NCBI GenBank assembly: GCA_018665505.1
Contig: JABJCS010000551.1
Location: 1 to 13,639, forward strand
Direction of reading: 5' to 3'
Length of the DNA: 13,639 bases
Source of the DNA: Alphaproteobacteria bacterium
Lineage (GTDB): Bacteria; Pseudomonadota; Alphaproteobacteria; UBA8366
A program made the translations under genes and the position numbers. Of the stretch, positions 1-7,789 are shown one piece after another. A model generated the notes under the pieces. The model was not told where the DNA came from. It ran no database searches and saw only the letters and a list, made by a program, of their open reading frames with translations. Numbering within the stretch: the first letter of the stretch is position 1; each line of letters starts with the position of its first letter.

Positions 1-779
1 GAGGCACCTGCCGTCGGGCCCGCTTCGTCGGCGACAAGCAGGCGTCCGGTCTTTTGCACTGATTTGAGAATCGTTCCGGCATCCAATGGGGCCAGCGTCC
101 GAGGGGCAATCACTTCGACCGAGACGCCTTCCTTATCCATGATTTCAGCGGCCGCCAGCGCTTCATGCACCATCCAGGCGATGGCCACGACCGTGATATC
201 GGCCCCTTCGCGCTTTACATCTGCGACCCCGATGGGAACCGTGTAGTCGTCATCCGGGACTTCGCCCTTAAAGCCGAGCAGCCGGTTTGCTTCGAAAGAT
301 ATGACTGGATTGTCGTCCCGAATAGCCGACTTTAGCAGCCCTTTCATATCGTAGGGCGTCGACGGCAAGATGATCTTCATGCCGGCTAGATTCATGAACA
401 TGGAGTAGGGGCTCTGTGAATGCTGGGCCGCCAGTTTCGTGCCGCCGCCGACCGCGGCGCGGAACGTGACCGGGAACTTCTGTTGCCCGCCGAACATGTA
501 GTGAATTTTTGCGGCCTGATTGACGATCTGATCCATGGCGACGAAAGCGAAGGTAACTTGCCGCCAATTGACGATGGGCCGATATCCGGAGCCCGCCGCG
601 CCGATCGACATGCCGGTAAAAGCGCTTTCCGCGATCGGCGTAGCGCGGACGCGTGTCGGGCCAAATTCCTCAAGCAGGGCGGGATCTGCGTCCGTCGACA
701 TTTCGAACGTCTTAGGGTCTCGGCGCATTTCTTCGGCGAGCGCTTCGGCACCGGCTTGCGCGTATGTGATTTCCCTCAT
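1..779 (-). CDS. 2-oxoacid dehydrogenase E1 component, beta subunit (partial, cut at left edge)
   Basis: Beta chain of a heterotetrameric thiamine-diphosphate E1 enzyme that, with the alpha chain, decarboxylates a 2-oxoacid (pyruvate or acetoin class) and passes the acyl group to a lipoyl E2. Translated by hand from the minus strand: it starts MREITYAQAGAEALAEEM and stays open for 259 codons to the window edge; family members are about 325-340 residues, so the C-terminal transketolase domain is missing. Family marks are the TPIAESAFTGMSIGAA segment (cofactor-contacting Glu about residue 51), the AAQHSQS motif (about 117-123), and ILPSTPYDMKGLLKSAIRDD followed by NPVISFE. The ATG overlaps the alpha-gene TGA in an ATGA, implying translational coupling. 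The exact substrate (pyruvate, acetoin, branched-chain) cannot be fixed; the divergent sequence makes pdhB versus acoB uncertain. Confidence 0.92.
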   Translation of the reverse strand, partial: MREITYAQAGAEALAEEMRRDPKTFEMSTDADPALLEEFGPTRVRATPIAESAFTGMSIGAAGSGYRPIVNWRQVTFAFVAMDQIVNQAAKIHYMFGGQQKFPVTFRAAVGGGTKLAAQHSQSPYSMFMNLAGMKIILPSTPYDMKGLLKSAIRDDNPVISFEANRLLGFKGEVPDDDYTVPIGVADVKREGADITVVAIAWMVHEALAAAEIMDKEGVSVEVIAPRTLAPLDAGTILKSVQKTGRLLVADEAGPTAGA

Positions 780-1753
780 TGCGCAGCCTCCGAGAAGACG
801 TCGTCCAAGGCCGCCTCGGGCTTCGGAAATGGGCTGGCTTTTGCGAAACCCACCGCGGCTTCGATCTTCGCGAGAATTCCACGGTCCATCTCATCCCATT
901 CGTCATCGGTCAATTGACCTTGCTGCTGTTGCAGTTCGGCTCGCAGGCGAGGGATCGGATCTTTCTTCTTCCATGCCTCGACTTCGTCACCGGGGCGCGG
1001 TTCGGCTTGAGTCGGCCGTTCCGTGTGGCGGCCCCAGCGATAGGTCTTGCACTCGATCAAGGTTGGACCTTCGCCTGCGCGGGCTCGGGCGACGGCTTCG
1101 GTCGCCGCCTCGTAGACCGCGAAAATATCGTTGCCGTCGACAATGACACCTGGAATGCCGTAGCCATGGGCGCGCGCTGCTACGTCCGGATGCGCCAGCG
1201 TCTTTGTTGATGCCGTATTCGCGGCGTAGAGATTGTTCTCGCAGACATAAAGCATCGGTAGCTTCCATTTGGCCGCGATATTAATTGATTCATGGAACGG
1301 GCCTGCGTTCGAGGCGCCATCACCGAAGAACGAGACCGCGACCCGGCCATCGCCGTCCATCTGCGCGGCGAGTCCCGCGCCCGTGACGATGGAAATGCCG
1401 CCGGCGACGATACCGTTCGCGCCCAACATGCCAATGTCGAAATCGGCGATATGCATCGATCCGCCCTTACCCTTGCAGTAGCCGGTCTCGCGGCCGTAGA
1501 GCTCGGCCATCATGCGCTCGAGATCGGCGCCCTTGGCGATGCAATGGCCGTGACCGCGGTGGGTACTGATGATCTTGTCACCGTCTTCCAGGGCTGAGCA
1601 TACGCCAACCGCGACCGCTTCCTCGCCGATATAGGAGTGCACGACCCCATAAATATCGCCCTCGATGTAATCTTTGGTGGCGCGCTCCTCAAAACGCCGA
1701 ATCGTTTGCATTTGCCGGAGCATTTCGCGTTGCATTTCAGGGTTTGGACGCAT
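776..1753 (-). CDS. 2-oxoacid dehydrogenase E1 component, alpha subunit (pyruvate/acetoin type)
   Basis: Alpha chain of the TPP-dependent E1, 325 residues, full length for PdhA/AcoA-type proteins. The thiamine-diphosphate motif is clear: GDG at 144-146 followed by CENN, with NN at 173-174. Also present are IRRFEE (18-23), HSYIGEEAVAVG (39-50), STHRGHGH (63-70) and KGKGGSMH (94-101). Acts in the cytoplasm in a complex with the beta chain and, by family knowledge, lipoyl E2 and E3. The ATG at 1753 is preceded by GAGG at 1762-1765 (8-nt spacer). It lies 29 bp after the upstream unknown gene and overlaps the beta start, so the three genes look cotranscribed. Odd point: the loop usually written R-G-H-S/T reads W-G-R-H-T-E at 240-245. 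Substrate is undecided between pyruvate, acetoin and related 2-oxoacids. Confidence 0.93.
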   Translation of the reverse strand: MRPNPEMQREMLRQMQTIRRFEERATKDYIEGDIYGVVHSYIGEEAVAVGVCSALEDGDKIISTHRGHGHCIAKGADLERMMAELYGRETGYCKGKGGSMHIADFDIGMLGANGIVAGGISIVTGAGLAAQMDGDGRVAVSFFGDGASNAGPFHESINIAAKWKLPMLYVCENNLYAANTASTKTLAHPDVAARAHGYGIPGVIVDGNDIFAVYEAATEAVARARAGEGPTLIECKTYRWGRHTERPTQAEPRPGDEVEAWKKKDPIPRLRAELQQQQGQLTDDEWDEMDRGILAKIEAAVGFAKASPFPKPEAALDDVFSEAAQ

Positions 1754-1782
1754 GGAAGTCGCCTCGCTTATTCAAAGAAGAG

Positions 1783-2631
1783 TTATTGTGCGGCGTTTAC
1801 GTCCGATGGGGTGCTGAGGCCAAGGGACAATTCTCGATGGTCGCGGGTAATTTCTGCGAAGACAGCGCGCAACATCCGCGCCTTGTCGCGCCCGTAGCGC
1901 TCGGTAATGCGCTCCTCGCCTTCCGGTGTATTCATCGCGTCGCGCAATGGCTGGTACATGGCAGCGATCAGTCGGTGGCATTCCATATCTTCGAACGGAA
2001 TGTCCTGAGCTGCGGTCGGTGCGCCCATATTGCCGTTGATGACATCGGTGAGCCACCGGCGGCGTTTCTTGAGGTCGATGAAATGATGGCAAATAGTGAT
2101 CAAGACCTCTGAGACCACTTCCGCCGCGTCCGGCTCGTCGTGCACCATCTCCCAATTAAACGCCTTGCCGTGCTGAGCTTTCATGCGCGACACCATGGTG
2201 CGGCAAAAATCTTCATACTTATCGCTGAGTTCCTCACCGAGCATTTGCAGCATGGCCACGAAGAACCCAGGAATGATGCGGCGTGACAGATGCTCGCCTT
2301 GAATGGGCACTTGATCGCCGGTCGGCAATAGATGCACGAAGGTGTTGACCATTAAGCGCTCGAACGGATATCGGCGTTCTTTGTCCCAGCGCAGGCGTTC
2401 GACAGCGAAAGTGCATTCACGCCAAGCGTCGTTGAAGAATGCGGTCGTGTCCTCGCCGGGATCGGCCTTGAAACGTTGCAGTTCTTCCCGGACATCGCTG
2501 GCGGATAGATTGCCGCCTTGTGACTCCGCGCGCCGAAGTAGGCGGTCTACGGCAAAATCCAGGCCCTGTTCGAAAATCGCCCGAAATTTTCCCGGTCCGT
2601 ATTCGGAATTGGCGCTTGAATCATCGGCCAT
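1783..2631 (-). CDS. Uncharacterised protein, first gene of the E1 operon
   Basis: No family recognised. The chosen start gives 282 residues beginning MADDSSANSEYGPGKFRAIF: its ATG has GGGAGA at 2641-2646, 9 nt upstream. A start 12 codons further up (2667) is open but has no such site. The product looks soluble and mainly alpha-helical, is rich in charged residues, and has no signal peptide or membrane segment. Noticeable points are a CHHFIDLKKRRRWL stretch (181-194), WDKERRYPFERLMVNTFVHLL (first residues from 82), and two aromatic/His patches. It sits 29 bp before the E1 alpha gene on the same strand, and nadE is divergent. Location suggests a role linked to the dehydrogenase (assembly, regulation or substrate handling), but this is inference only. 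Codon-biased, uninterrupted frame and operon position support a real gene. Confidence 0.82.
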   Translation of the reverse strand: MADDSSANSEYGPGKFRAIFEQGLDFAVDRLLRRAESQGGNLSASDVREELQRFKADPGEDTTAFFNDAWRECTFAVERLRWDKERRYPFERLMVNTFVHLLPTGDQVPIQGEHLSRRIIPGFFVAMLQMLGEELSDKYEDFCRTMVSRMKAQHGKAFNWEMVHDEPDAAEVVSEVLITICHHFIDLKKRRRWLTDVINGNMGAPTAAQDIPFEDMECHRLIAAMYQPLRDAMNTPEGEERITERYGRDKARMLRAVFAEITRDHRELSLGLSTPSDVNAAQ

Positions 2632-2760
2632 ACGGTAAACTCTCCCAACACTAATATCGCCGTCCACGCCGCTTCGATGAATTTAGCCTTGCGCGGGCGG
2701 GCGCTGTGACTAACTTTCCAAAAAGAATAGTCTGTTAGCAGGGGCCTTGCCACTATCCAC

Positions 2761-2765
2761 GGCAA
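2761..2765. repeat. Right arm of a TTGCC-N9-GGCAA inverted repeat upstream of nadE
   Basis: The 177-bp divergent spacer between the unknown gene (start 2631) and nadE (start 2809) holds a perfect 5-bp inverted pair, TTGCC at 2747-2751 and GGCAA at 2761-2765, with a 9-bp spacer. It could be a regulator site or chance. No convincing -35/-10 pair was found for either direction in this spacer. Confidence 0.3.
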
Positions 2766-2808
2766 ATAAGACGGTGCCCCGACCATTCCGGAGAATACGT
2801 GCGGACCG

Positions 2809-4473
2809 ATGACCGATCGTTTGACCATTACGCTGGCGCAGCTGAATCCTGTTGTCGGTGCCATTAACGGCAATATCGACAAGGTGCGGGAAGCCCGCCG
2901 CCAAGCTGCGTCGGAGGGCGCTGATCTTGTCGTTTGCAGTGAACTCGTTGTCTCCGGCTATCCGCCGGAAGATCTGGTGCTCAAGCTGTTTTTCCTCGAG
3001 AAAGTCGAAGATGCGGTGCGGGCCTTCGCGGAAGAGACCGCCGATGGCGGCCCTGCCGTCCTATTGACCGCGCCGTGGCGCGACGGCGGTGCGACCTATA
3101 ACGCGGCATTGCTGCTCGAAGGTGGCAAAATCGCGGCGACCCGGTTTAAGCGCGATCTGCCGAATTACGGCGTCTTCGATGAGATGCGCGTGTTCGCGCC
3201 GGGGCCGATGCCGGGACCGATCGACTTTAAAGGTGTGCGGATCGGGGTGCCGATCTGTGAGGACATCTGGACACCGGACGTGCCCGAATGCCTGCAAGAA
3301 TCAGGCGCGGAAATCTTGCTGGTGCCGAACGGCTCTCCCTACGATATAGCGAAGACGGATCAGCGCCTGCAACACGCCGTAGCACGGGTGACGGAGACCG
3401 GCTTGCCGCTGGTTTATGTGAACCAAGTCGGCGGGCAGGATGAGCTTGTCTTTGACGGGGCATCCTTCGTGATCAACGCGGATCATTCCTTGGCGGTCCA
3501 AGCAGTCGACTGGGCGGAAGCCGTCGTCACGACGCAGTGGCGCCGGGGCGATGACGATGTCTGGGTGTGCGAGACGGGTGCGTTGGAGAAACCGTCGGAA
3601 GATCTCGAGTCGATCTATCAAGCCATGACCTTGGGATTGCGGGATTATGTGGAGAAGAATGGATTTCCGGGTGTCTTGATCGGGCTTTCGGGCGGTGTCG
3701 ACTCAGCGATCACAGCAGCGGTGGCGGTCGATGCGCTGGGGCCGGACCGGGTGCGCTGCGTGATGATGCCGTCGCCCTATACCAGCCAGGAAAGCCTGGA
3801 GGATGCGGAGGAAGCCGCGCAGTTGATGGGCGTGCAGTTGGACGATGTCGGCATTCAACCGGCGATGACGGCGTTTGAGGCCATGCTGAAGCCGATTTTC
3901 GGCGACGCGGCGGCCGATGTGACGGAAGAGAACATCCAAGCGCGCAGCCGCGGTCTGATCCTGATGGGTATTTCCAATAAGCTCGGCTACATGCTGCTGA
4001 CCACCGGCAACAAGTCGGAAATGTCGGTTGGCTACGCCACGCTCTACGGCGATATGTGTGGCGGCTACTCCGTATTGAAAGACGTCTATAAGACGACGGT
4101 CTTCGATTTGTGCCATTGGCGAAATAAGACGACACCGGAAAATCTCTTGGGCCCCGCGGGCCGCGTCATCCCGGAGCGGATCATCACCAAGCCGCCATCG
4201 GCTGAACTTCGGCCCGACCAGAAGGATGAGGATTCGCTGCCGCCTTATGACAAGCTCGACGATATTCTGCGCTGCTTGATCGAGGAGGAGATGAGCGTCG
4301 AGGAAATCGTTGCCCGTGACCACGAGCCGGAGACGGTACAGCGGATATGGCACATGTTGGATTTGGCCGAATACAAACGCCGCCAAGCCCCACCGGGAGT
4401 GAAAACCACGCACCGCGCCTTCGGTCGCGAACGCCGATATCCGATCACCAATAGTTTCCGGCGCATTTTGTAG
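2809..4473 (+). CDS. nadE: Glutamine-dependent NAD+ synthetase
   Basis: Converts nicotinic acid adenine dinucleotide to NAD+ using ATP and ammonia released from glutamine, the last step of NAD biosynthesis, in the cytoplasm. The 554-residue product has the two-domain form. The N-terminal nitrilase-type glutaminase domain (about 4-255) has the likely catalytic triad Glu45 (VVCSELVVSGYPPEDL), Lys114 (RFKRDLPNYGVFDE) and Cys150 (GVPICEDIW). The C-terminal synthetase domain (about 270-554) has the ATP-pyrophosphatase P-loop SGGVDSA at 294-300, LLTTGNKSE (396-404) and SVGYATLYGDMCGGY (406-420). Length is normal for the bacterial two-domain enzyme. The start has only weak Shine-Dalgarno character (GGAG lies far upstream), but the nitrilase domain begins directly after it. 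It is divergent from the E1 operon and ends 13 bp from the convergent exporter gene. Confidence 0.97.
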   Translation: MTDRLTITLAQLNPVVGAINGNIDKVREARRQAASEGADLVVCSELVVSGYPPEDLVLKLFFLEKVEDAVRAFAEETADGGPAVLLTAPWRDGGATYNAALLLEGGKIAATRFKRDLPNYGVFDEMRVFAPGPMPGPIDFKGVRIGVPICEDIWTPDVPECLQESGAEILLVPNGSPYDIAKTDQRLQHAVARVTETGLPLVYVNQVGGQDELVFDGASFVINADHSLAVQAVDWAEAVVTTQWRRGDDDVWVCETGALEKPSEDLESIYQAMTLGLRDYVEKNGFPGVLIGLSGGVDSAITAAVAVDALGPDRVRCVMMPSPYTSQESLEDAEEAAQLMGVQLDDVGIQPAMTAFEAMLKPIFGDAAADVTEENIQARSRGLILMGISNKLGYMLLTTGNKSEMSVGYATLYGDMCGGYSVLKDVYKTTVFDLCHWRNKTTPENLLGPAGRVIPERIITKPPSAELRPDQKDEDSLPPYDKLDDILRCLIEEEMSVEEIVARDHEPETVQRIWHMLDLAEYKRRQAPPGVKTTHRAFGRERRYPITNSFRRIL

Positions 4474-4486
4474 CGAAATCTCACAT

Positions 4487-5329
4487 TTAGAGCTGCAGCA
4501 GTACGGCGCCGGCAACGACACATAGCGCCGCCGGTATCCGCGTTCGACCAAGCGGTTCTCGCAAGATGAATGTGCTCAGCAGTAGACCAAAAATAACACT
4601 GGTCTCCCTGAGTGCGGCGACGGCAGCAATCGGTGCCTCGGTCATCACCCAAATCGCGGCCCAGAAGGCAACCAGGCTCAGCCCTGCCCCGGTAACGGCG
4701 GAAAACCATGTGCCGGTTGCGGGATACAGGACTGCAATGTGTCCCCGCCGCGCAATGGCGATTAGCGTGATTGGCACCGCATCCAAGACGAAGAGCAAAC
4801 ATGCATAGCCATGCGGTGACCCGGAAAGGCGGGCACCGATACCGTCAACCGTTGAGTAAGATGCAATGAAACAAGCAGTGGCGAGAGCCCACATGGTTGC
4901 GTGGTAATTTCTTCGTTTCAGTGCGGGGCCCAAAAATGTGAGTGCTGCTAGTCCCATGCAAATCGCTATGACACCAAGGTATCCGCTCAAGGACAGAATT
5001 TCACCGATGAGCAGCCAAGTTGCGACCGCAGTGATTAATGGCGCTGCGCCCCGCGCTATCGGATATACCTGCGACATATCTCCGGCCGTGTAGGCCCGCA
5101 CCAGAAATACTTTGTATCCGGTGTGTAGTGCCACCGATGCTGCGAGATAGGGCCAACTCTGTGAAGTCACGACGGGCACGAAGAAGAGGATTGGCAGCGC
5201 CAGAAGGCCAACCAACAGATTGATTTGGGCAATCACTGTCAGTCGATCTCCTTGGGCTTTGAGAATTATGTTCCATGCGGCGTGGCAGAATGCAGCGGCG
5301 AGAACGACAAGAACGACCAGAGATGACAT
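4487..5329 (-). CDS. EamA/DMT-family inner-membrane transporter
   Basis: A 280-residue polytopic protein of the drug/metabolite transporter superfamily, probably an exporter of a small metabolite. About ten hydrophobic helices are readable, in two EamA repeats (about 3-135 and 145-280). Family marks include AAWNIILK (17-24), QVYPIARGAAPLITA (87-101), and in the second half EAPIAAVAALRETSVIF (231-247) and REPLGRTRIPAALCVVAGA (257-275). The ATG at 5329 has no visible Shine-Dalgarno sequence. It is divergent from a LysR regulator gene across a 99-bp AT-rich spacer with paired operator-like boxes, the usual arrangement of a regulator and the transporter it controls. Substrate unknown; amino acid or related efflux is a guess from the family. 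Its base composition appears less GC-rich than nadE. Confidence 0.9.
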   Translation of the reverse strand: MSSLVVLVVLAAAFCHAAWNIILKAQGDRLTVIAQINLLVGLLALPILFFVPVVTSQSWPYLAASVALHTGYKVFLVRAYTAGDMSQVYPIARGAAPLITAVATWLLIGEILSLSGYLGVIAICMGLAALTFLGPALKRRNYHATMWALATACFIASYSTVDGIGARLSGSPHGYACLLFVLDAVPITLIAIARRGHIAVLYPATGTWFSAVTGAGLSLVAFWAAIWVMTEAPIAAVAALRETSVIFGLLLSTFILREPLGRTRIPAALCVVAGAVLLQL

Positions 5330-5348
5330 TTTACACTTTTGGAATTAT

Positions 5349-5363
5349 TTGAGAAAATCTCAA
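5349..5363. promoter_or_regulatory. Probable LysR operator 1 (TTGAGA-AAA-TCTCAA)
   Basis: A perfect dyad with 6-bp arms and a 3-bp centre; its inner 13 bp (5350-5362) fit the LysR T-N11-A pattern. It lies 20-34 bp upstream of the exporter start codon, where regulator binding could act on the exporter promoter. A near copy lies 63 bp to the right. Assignment to the adjacent LysR protein is inferred from position and symmetry. Confidence 0.6.
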
Positions 5364-5412
5364 CTAAGTGAAAAATGTGAATAGTAAAATCGATATATTA
5401 TCCAAAATTATA

Positions 5413-5425
5413 TGATAAAATCTCA
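5413..5425. promoter_or_regulatory. Probable LysR operator 2 (TGATAAAATCTCA)
   Basis: Matches the 13-bp core of operator 1 at 12 of 13 positions and keeps T-N11-A. It ends 3 bp before the regulator ATG, overlapping the place where ribosome binding or the start of transcription would be, so binding would suit autorepression. Start-to-start distance to operator 1 is 63 bp, about six helical turns, so dimers would sit on the same DNA face. Confidence 0.55.
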
Positions 5426-5428
5426 CAT

Positions 5429-6325
5429 ATGTTTAGGACGCTTCCCTCTTTAAATGGGCTCCGTGCCTTTGAAGCAGTTGCGCGGCTTGGAAGTTTCTCC
5501 GCCGCTGCGGATGAGCTTCACGTAACCTATGGCGCTGTGAGCCGATTGGTGAAATCTCTTGAAGGGCAATTGGAGACCGTCTTGCTGACGCGAAGTCGGC
5601 AAGGGGCGGCAATGACAGGACCTGGTGCCCAACTGCATAGCCGTTTGCGGCCAGCCCTCGAACTCATGCGTGTCGGTGTGGATGAGATCAGTGCGGGAGA
5701 GGCCGCGCGTACGTTGACGCTTTCCTGCTACGGTACTTTTCTTATGCGCTGGCTGATGCCGCGGTTTCATCGCTTTCGGGAATCGCACCCCGATATCGAT
5801 ATTAATTTCACCACCTATAATGATGTACCGGATTTCGATGATCGGACGACAGACTTGGCGATTTCGACAACACTGCCGGAAAAGATGGATTGCTTAACTT
5901 TAGTCCCGTTATTCGACGAATTCTGTGGGCCGGTTTGTCGACCCGGATTTCTTTCGAGCGATCGCACGCAAGCGCTTCTGCAGCTTTCGGACGTGACAAT
6001 TTTGCACACGAAAACCCGGCTTTCCGCTTGGGCTGATTGGGCTGAAGCTGCGGAGCTACGAGGGTTCGCGGTAAATCGAGGAGAGACGTTTGAGCATTTT
6101 TATTTCATGCTACAAGCGGCAGCTTCGGGATTGGGTGTCGCCATCGGACCTCATGCATTGGTTGCTGACGACTTGGCATCTGGGCAATTGGTTGCGCCGA
6201 TGGGATTAGTTGCCAGCGGTCGTCGATATCATCTCTCGTACCGGACTTCAGCTGAGCGTGACTCCCGAATCCTTGATTTTCAGAACTGGCTCTTGCATGA
6301 AGTGCAGATATTCGAAAACCCGTAG
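5429..6325 (+). CDS. LysR-family transcriptional regulator (GcvA-like)
   Basis: A 298-residue LTTR of normal length. The N-terminal winged helix-turn-helix (about 5-65) reads LPSLNGLRAFEAVARLGSFS, then AAADELHVTYGAVSRLVKSLE, the GcvA-subgroup signature. The rest (about 92-290) is the periplasmic-binding-like effector domain, including RWLMPRFHRFRESHPDIDI and a late segment with AAASGLGVAIGP. It should bind the dyads in the spacer and control the divergent exporter gene and itself in response to a ligand, which is unknown. The ATG sits at 5429 with no Shine-Dalgarno sequence, so the mRNA may have a very short leader or none. The N-terminal family match from residue 5 supports this start. A terminator-like hairpin follows 39 bp after its stop codon. 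Confidence 0.93.
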   Translation: MFRTLPSLNGLRAFEAVARLGSFSAAADELHVTYGAVSRLVKSLEGQLETVLLTRSRQGAAMTGPGAQLHSRLRPALELMRVGVDEISAGEAARTLTLSCYGTFLMRWLMPRFHRFRESHPDIDINFTTYNDVPDFDDRTTDLAISTTLPEKMDCLTLVPLFDEFCGPVCRPGFLSSDRTQALLQLSDVTILHTKTRLSAWADWAEAAELRGFAVNRGETFEHFYFMLQAAASGLGVAIGPHALVADDLASGQLVAPMGLVASGRRYHLSYRTSAERDSRILDFQNWLLHEVQIFENP

Positions 6326-6364
6326 CCGCTTGAAACCGCCTGATAATCTTGGCATACCCATCGC

Positions 6365-6382
6365 ACCTGAGACCCCTCAGGT
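6365..6382 (+). terminator. Hairpin between the LysR gene and cysS
   Basis: ACCTGAG (6365-6371), loop ACCC, CTCAGGT (6376-6382): a perfect 7-bp stem. No T-run follows (sequence continues ATTTGGATTTGG), so it is not a classical intrinsic terminator. It lies 21 bp before the cysS start, so it could end regulator transcription or influence cysS translation. Confidence 0.4.
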
Positions 6383-6403
6383 ATTTGGATTTGGCAGGCC
6401 GAA

Positions 6404-7780
6404 ATGACGCTTCGCATTCACGACACGTATCAACGTAGGAAAGTTGATTTCGAACCGCACGACTCGAATCATGTTCAGTTCTATGTCTGTGGGCCGACGG
6501 TCTACGACTATGCGCATATTGGCAATGCGCGGCCCATCGTTGTCTTTGATGTGTTGTATCGGTTGTTGCAGCGGCTGTATCCGAAGGTGACCTACGTTCG
6601 CAACATCACCGATATCGATGATAAGATTAACGCGCGCGCTGCCGAATCCGGCGAATCCATCGGCGAGATCACAAAACGGACGACGGCGCAATTCCACGAA
6701 GATATCGCAGCGCTGGGTGCCATGGAACCCGATGTGGAGCCGTGCGCGACCGATCATGTCGCGGAGATGATCGTGATGATCGAGGATTTGATCGCCAAGG
6801 GCCATGCTTATGCGGCGGACGGCCACGTGCTGTTCAATGTACCGTCCTGGGACGCTTATGGCCGGTTGTCGCGTCACAGCCGGGATGAATTGGTCGCGGG
6901 CGCGCGGGTCGACGTGGCGCCCTATAAGCAGGACGCGGCGGATTTCGTGCTCTGGAAACCGTCGAGCGACGATCTACCGGGCTGGGATAGTCCGTGGGGG
7001 CGGGGACGACCTGGATGGCACATCGAATGTTCGGCCATGGCGACCAAGTATCTTGGCGATCGTTTTGACATTCATGGCGGCGGTCAAGATCTCATCTTCC
7101 CGCACCATGAAAACGAAATTGCCCAATGCCTATGCGACACGCCTGCTGATGGGTTTTCCAAATACTGGATGCATAACGGCTATCTGATGTCGGAAGGCGA
7201 GAAGATGTCGAAATCTCTCGGCAACTTTTACACCATCAATGAGTTGCTGCAGGAATATCCAGGTGAGGCAGTACGCCTGCTGTTGCTAAAGACGCATTAT
7301 CGCCAACCGCTCGATTTTACCAAGAACGGGTTGGATGAAGCGAAGCGCGAGCTCGATCGGTTTTATGGGGCTTTGCGGGGCAGTGGTACAGCTAGCGGCG
7401 GCGAAGGGATCGATGATGCGGTCAAATCGGCCCTGACCGACGACATGAACACGCCATCAGCGCTGACCGCTTTGCATGGAAAGTTACGCGATCTCAACAA
7501 TACGCAAGATGTGGATGGGCGGGCGGCGGTCGCGCAATCTCTGGTCGACGCCGGGGCTGTGCTCGGTCTATTGCAAGACGATCCCGAAGCCTGGTTCACC
7601 TGGCGGCCCACCGGCGCTGGTGGTTTGGAAGACGGCGATATCGAAGCAATGATTCAGCAACGCACCGACGCGCGGGCCGCGAAGGACTTCGCGACGTCAG
7701 ACCGTATTCGCGACGAACTGGCGGATGCGGGCATTGTGCTGGAAGACAAACCCGATGGGACGATCTGGCGGCGGGGCTAA
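6404..7780 (+). CDS. cysS: Cysteinyl-tRNA synthetase
   Basis: Charges tRNA-Cys with cysteine using ATP; cytoplasmic, essential class I synthetase. The 458 residues are the usual length. The catalytic motifs are HIGN at 38-41 and KMSKS at 267-271. The four zinc ligands that select cysteine are present at Cys29, Cys209, His234 and Glu238 (VCGPTVYDYAHIG, WHIECSAM, FPHHENEIAQ). The C-terminal half has the DALR-type helical anticodon region, with DDMNTPSALTALH and a final RIRDELADAGIVLEDKPDGT typical of the end of CysS. The ATG has a GGCAGG-like element just upstream (about 6393-6398). It ends 9 bp before a hairpin repeat shared with the convergent VOC gene, which probably ends transcription on both strands. 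Confidence 0.98.
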   Translation: MTLRIHDTYQRRKVDFEPHDSNHVQFYVCGPTVYDYAHIGNARPIVVFDVLYRLLQRLYPKVTYVRNITDIDDKINARAAESGESIGEITKRTTAQFHEDIAALGAMEPDVEPCATDHVAEMIVMIEDLIAKGHAYAADGHVLFNVPSWDAYGRLSRHSRDELVAGARVDVAPYKQDAADFVLWKPSSDDLPGWDSPWGRGRPGWHIECSAMATKYLGDRFDIHGGGQDLIFPHHENEIAQCLCDTPADGFSKYWMHNGYLMSEGEKMSKSLGNFYTINELLQEYPGEAVRLLLLKTHYRQPLDFTKNGLDEAKRELDRFYGALRGSGTASGGEGIDDAVKSALTDDMNTPSALTALHGKLRDLNNTQDVDGRAAVAQSLVDAGAVLGLLQDDPEAWFTWRPTGAGGLEDGDIEAMIQQRTDARAAKDFATSDRIRDELADAGIVLEDKPDGTIWRRG

Positions 7781-7789
7781 CATTGGACT

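Noticed and set aside
2632..2808. A riboswitch or clear promoter in the divergent nadE spacer
   Set aside because: No ordered stems matching a known riboswitch and no acceptable -35/-10 pair were found by eye; only a short TTGCC/GGCAA dyad stands out.
3703..4551. Long open frame antisense to nadE (282 codons)
   Set aside because: It lies wholly opposite the well-supported nadE C-terminal domain and the exporter end, with no family motifs. Long antisense frames are expected in GC-rich DNA.
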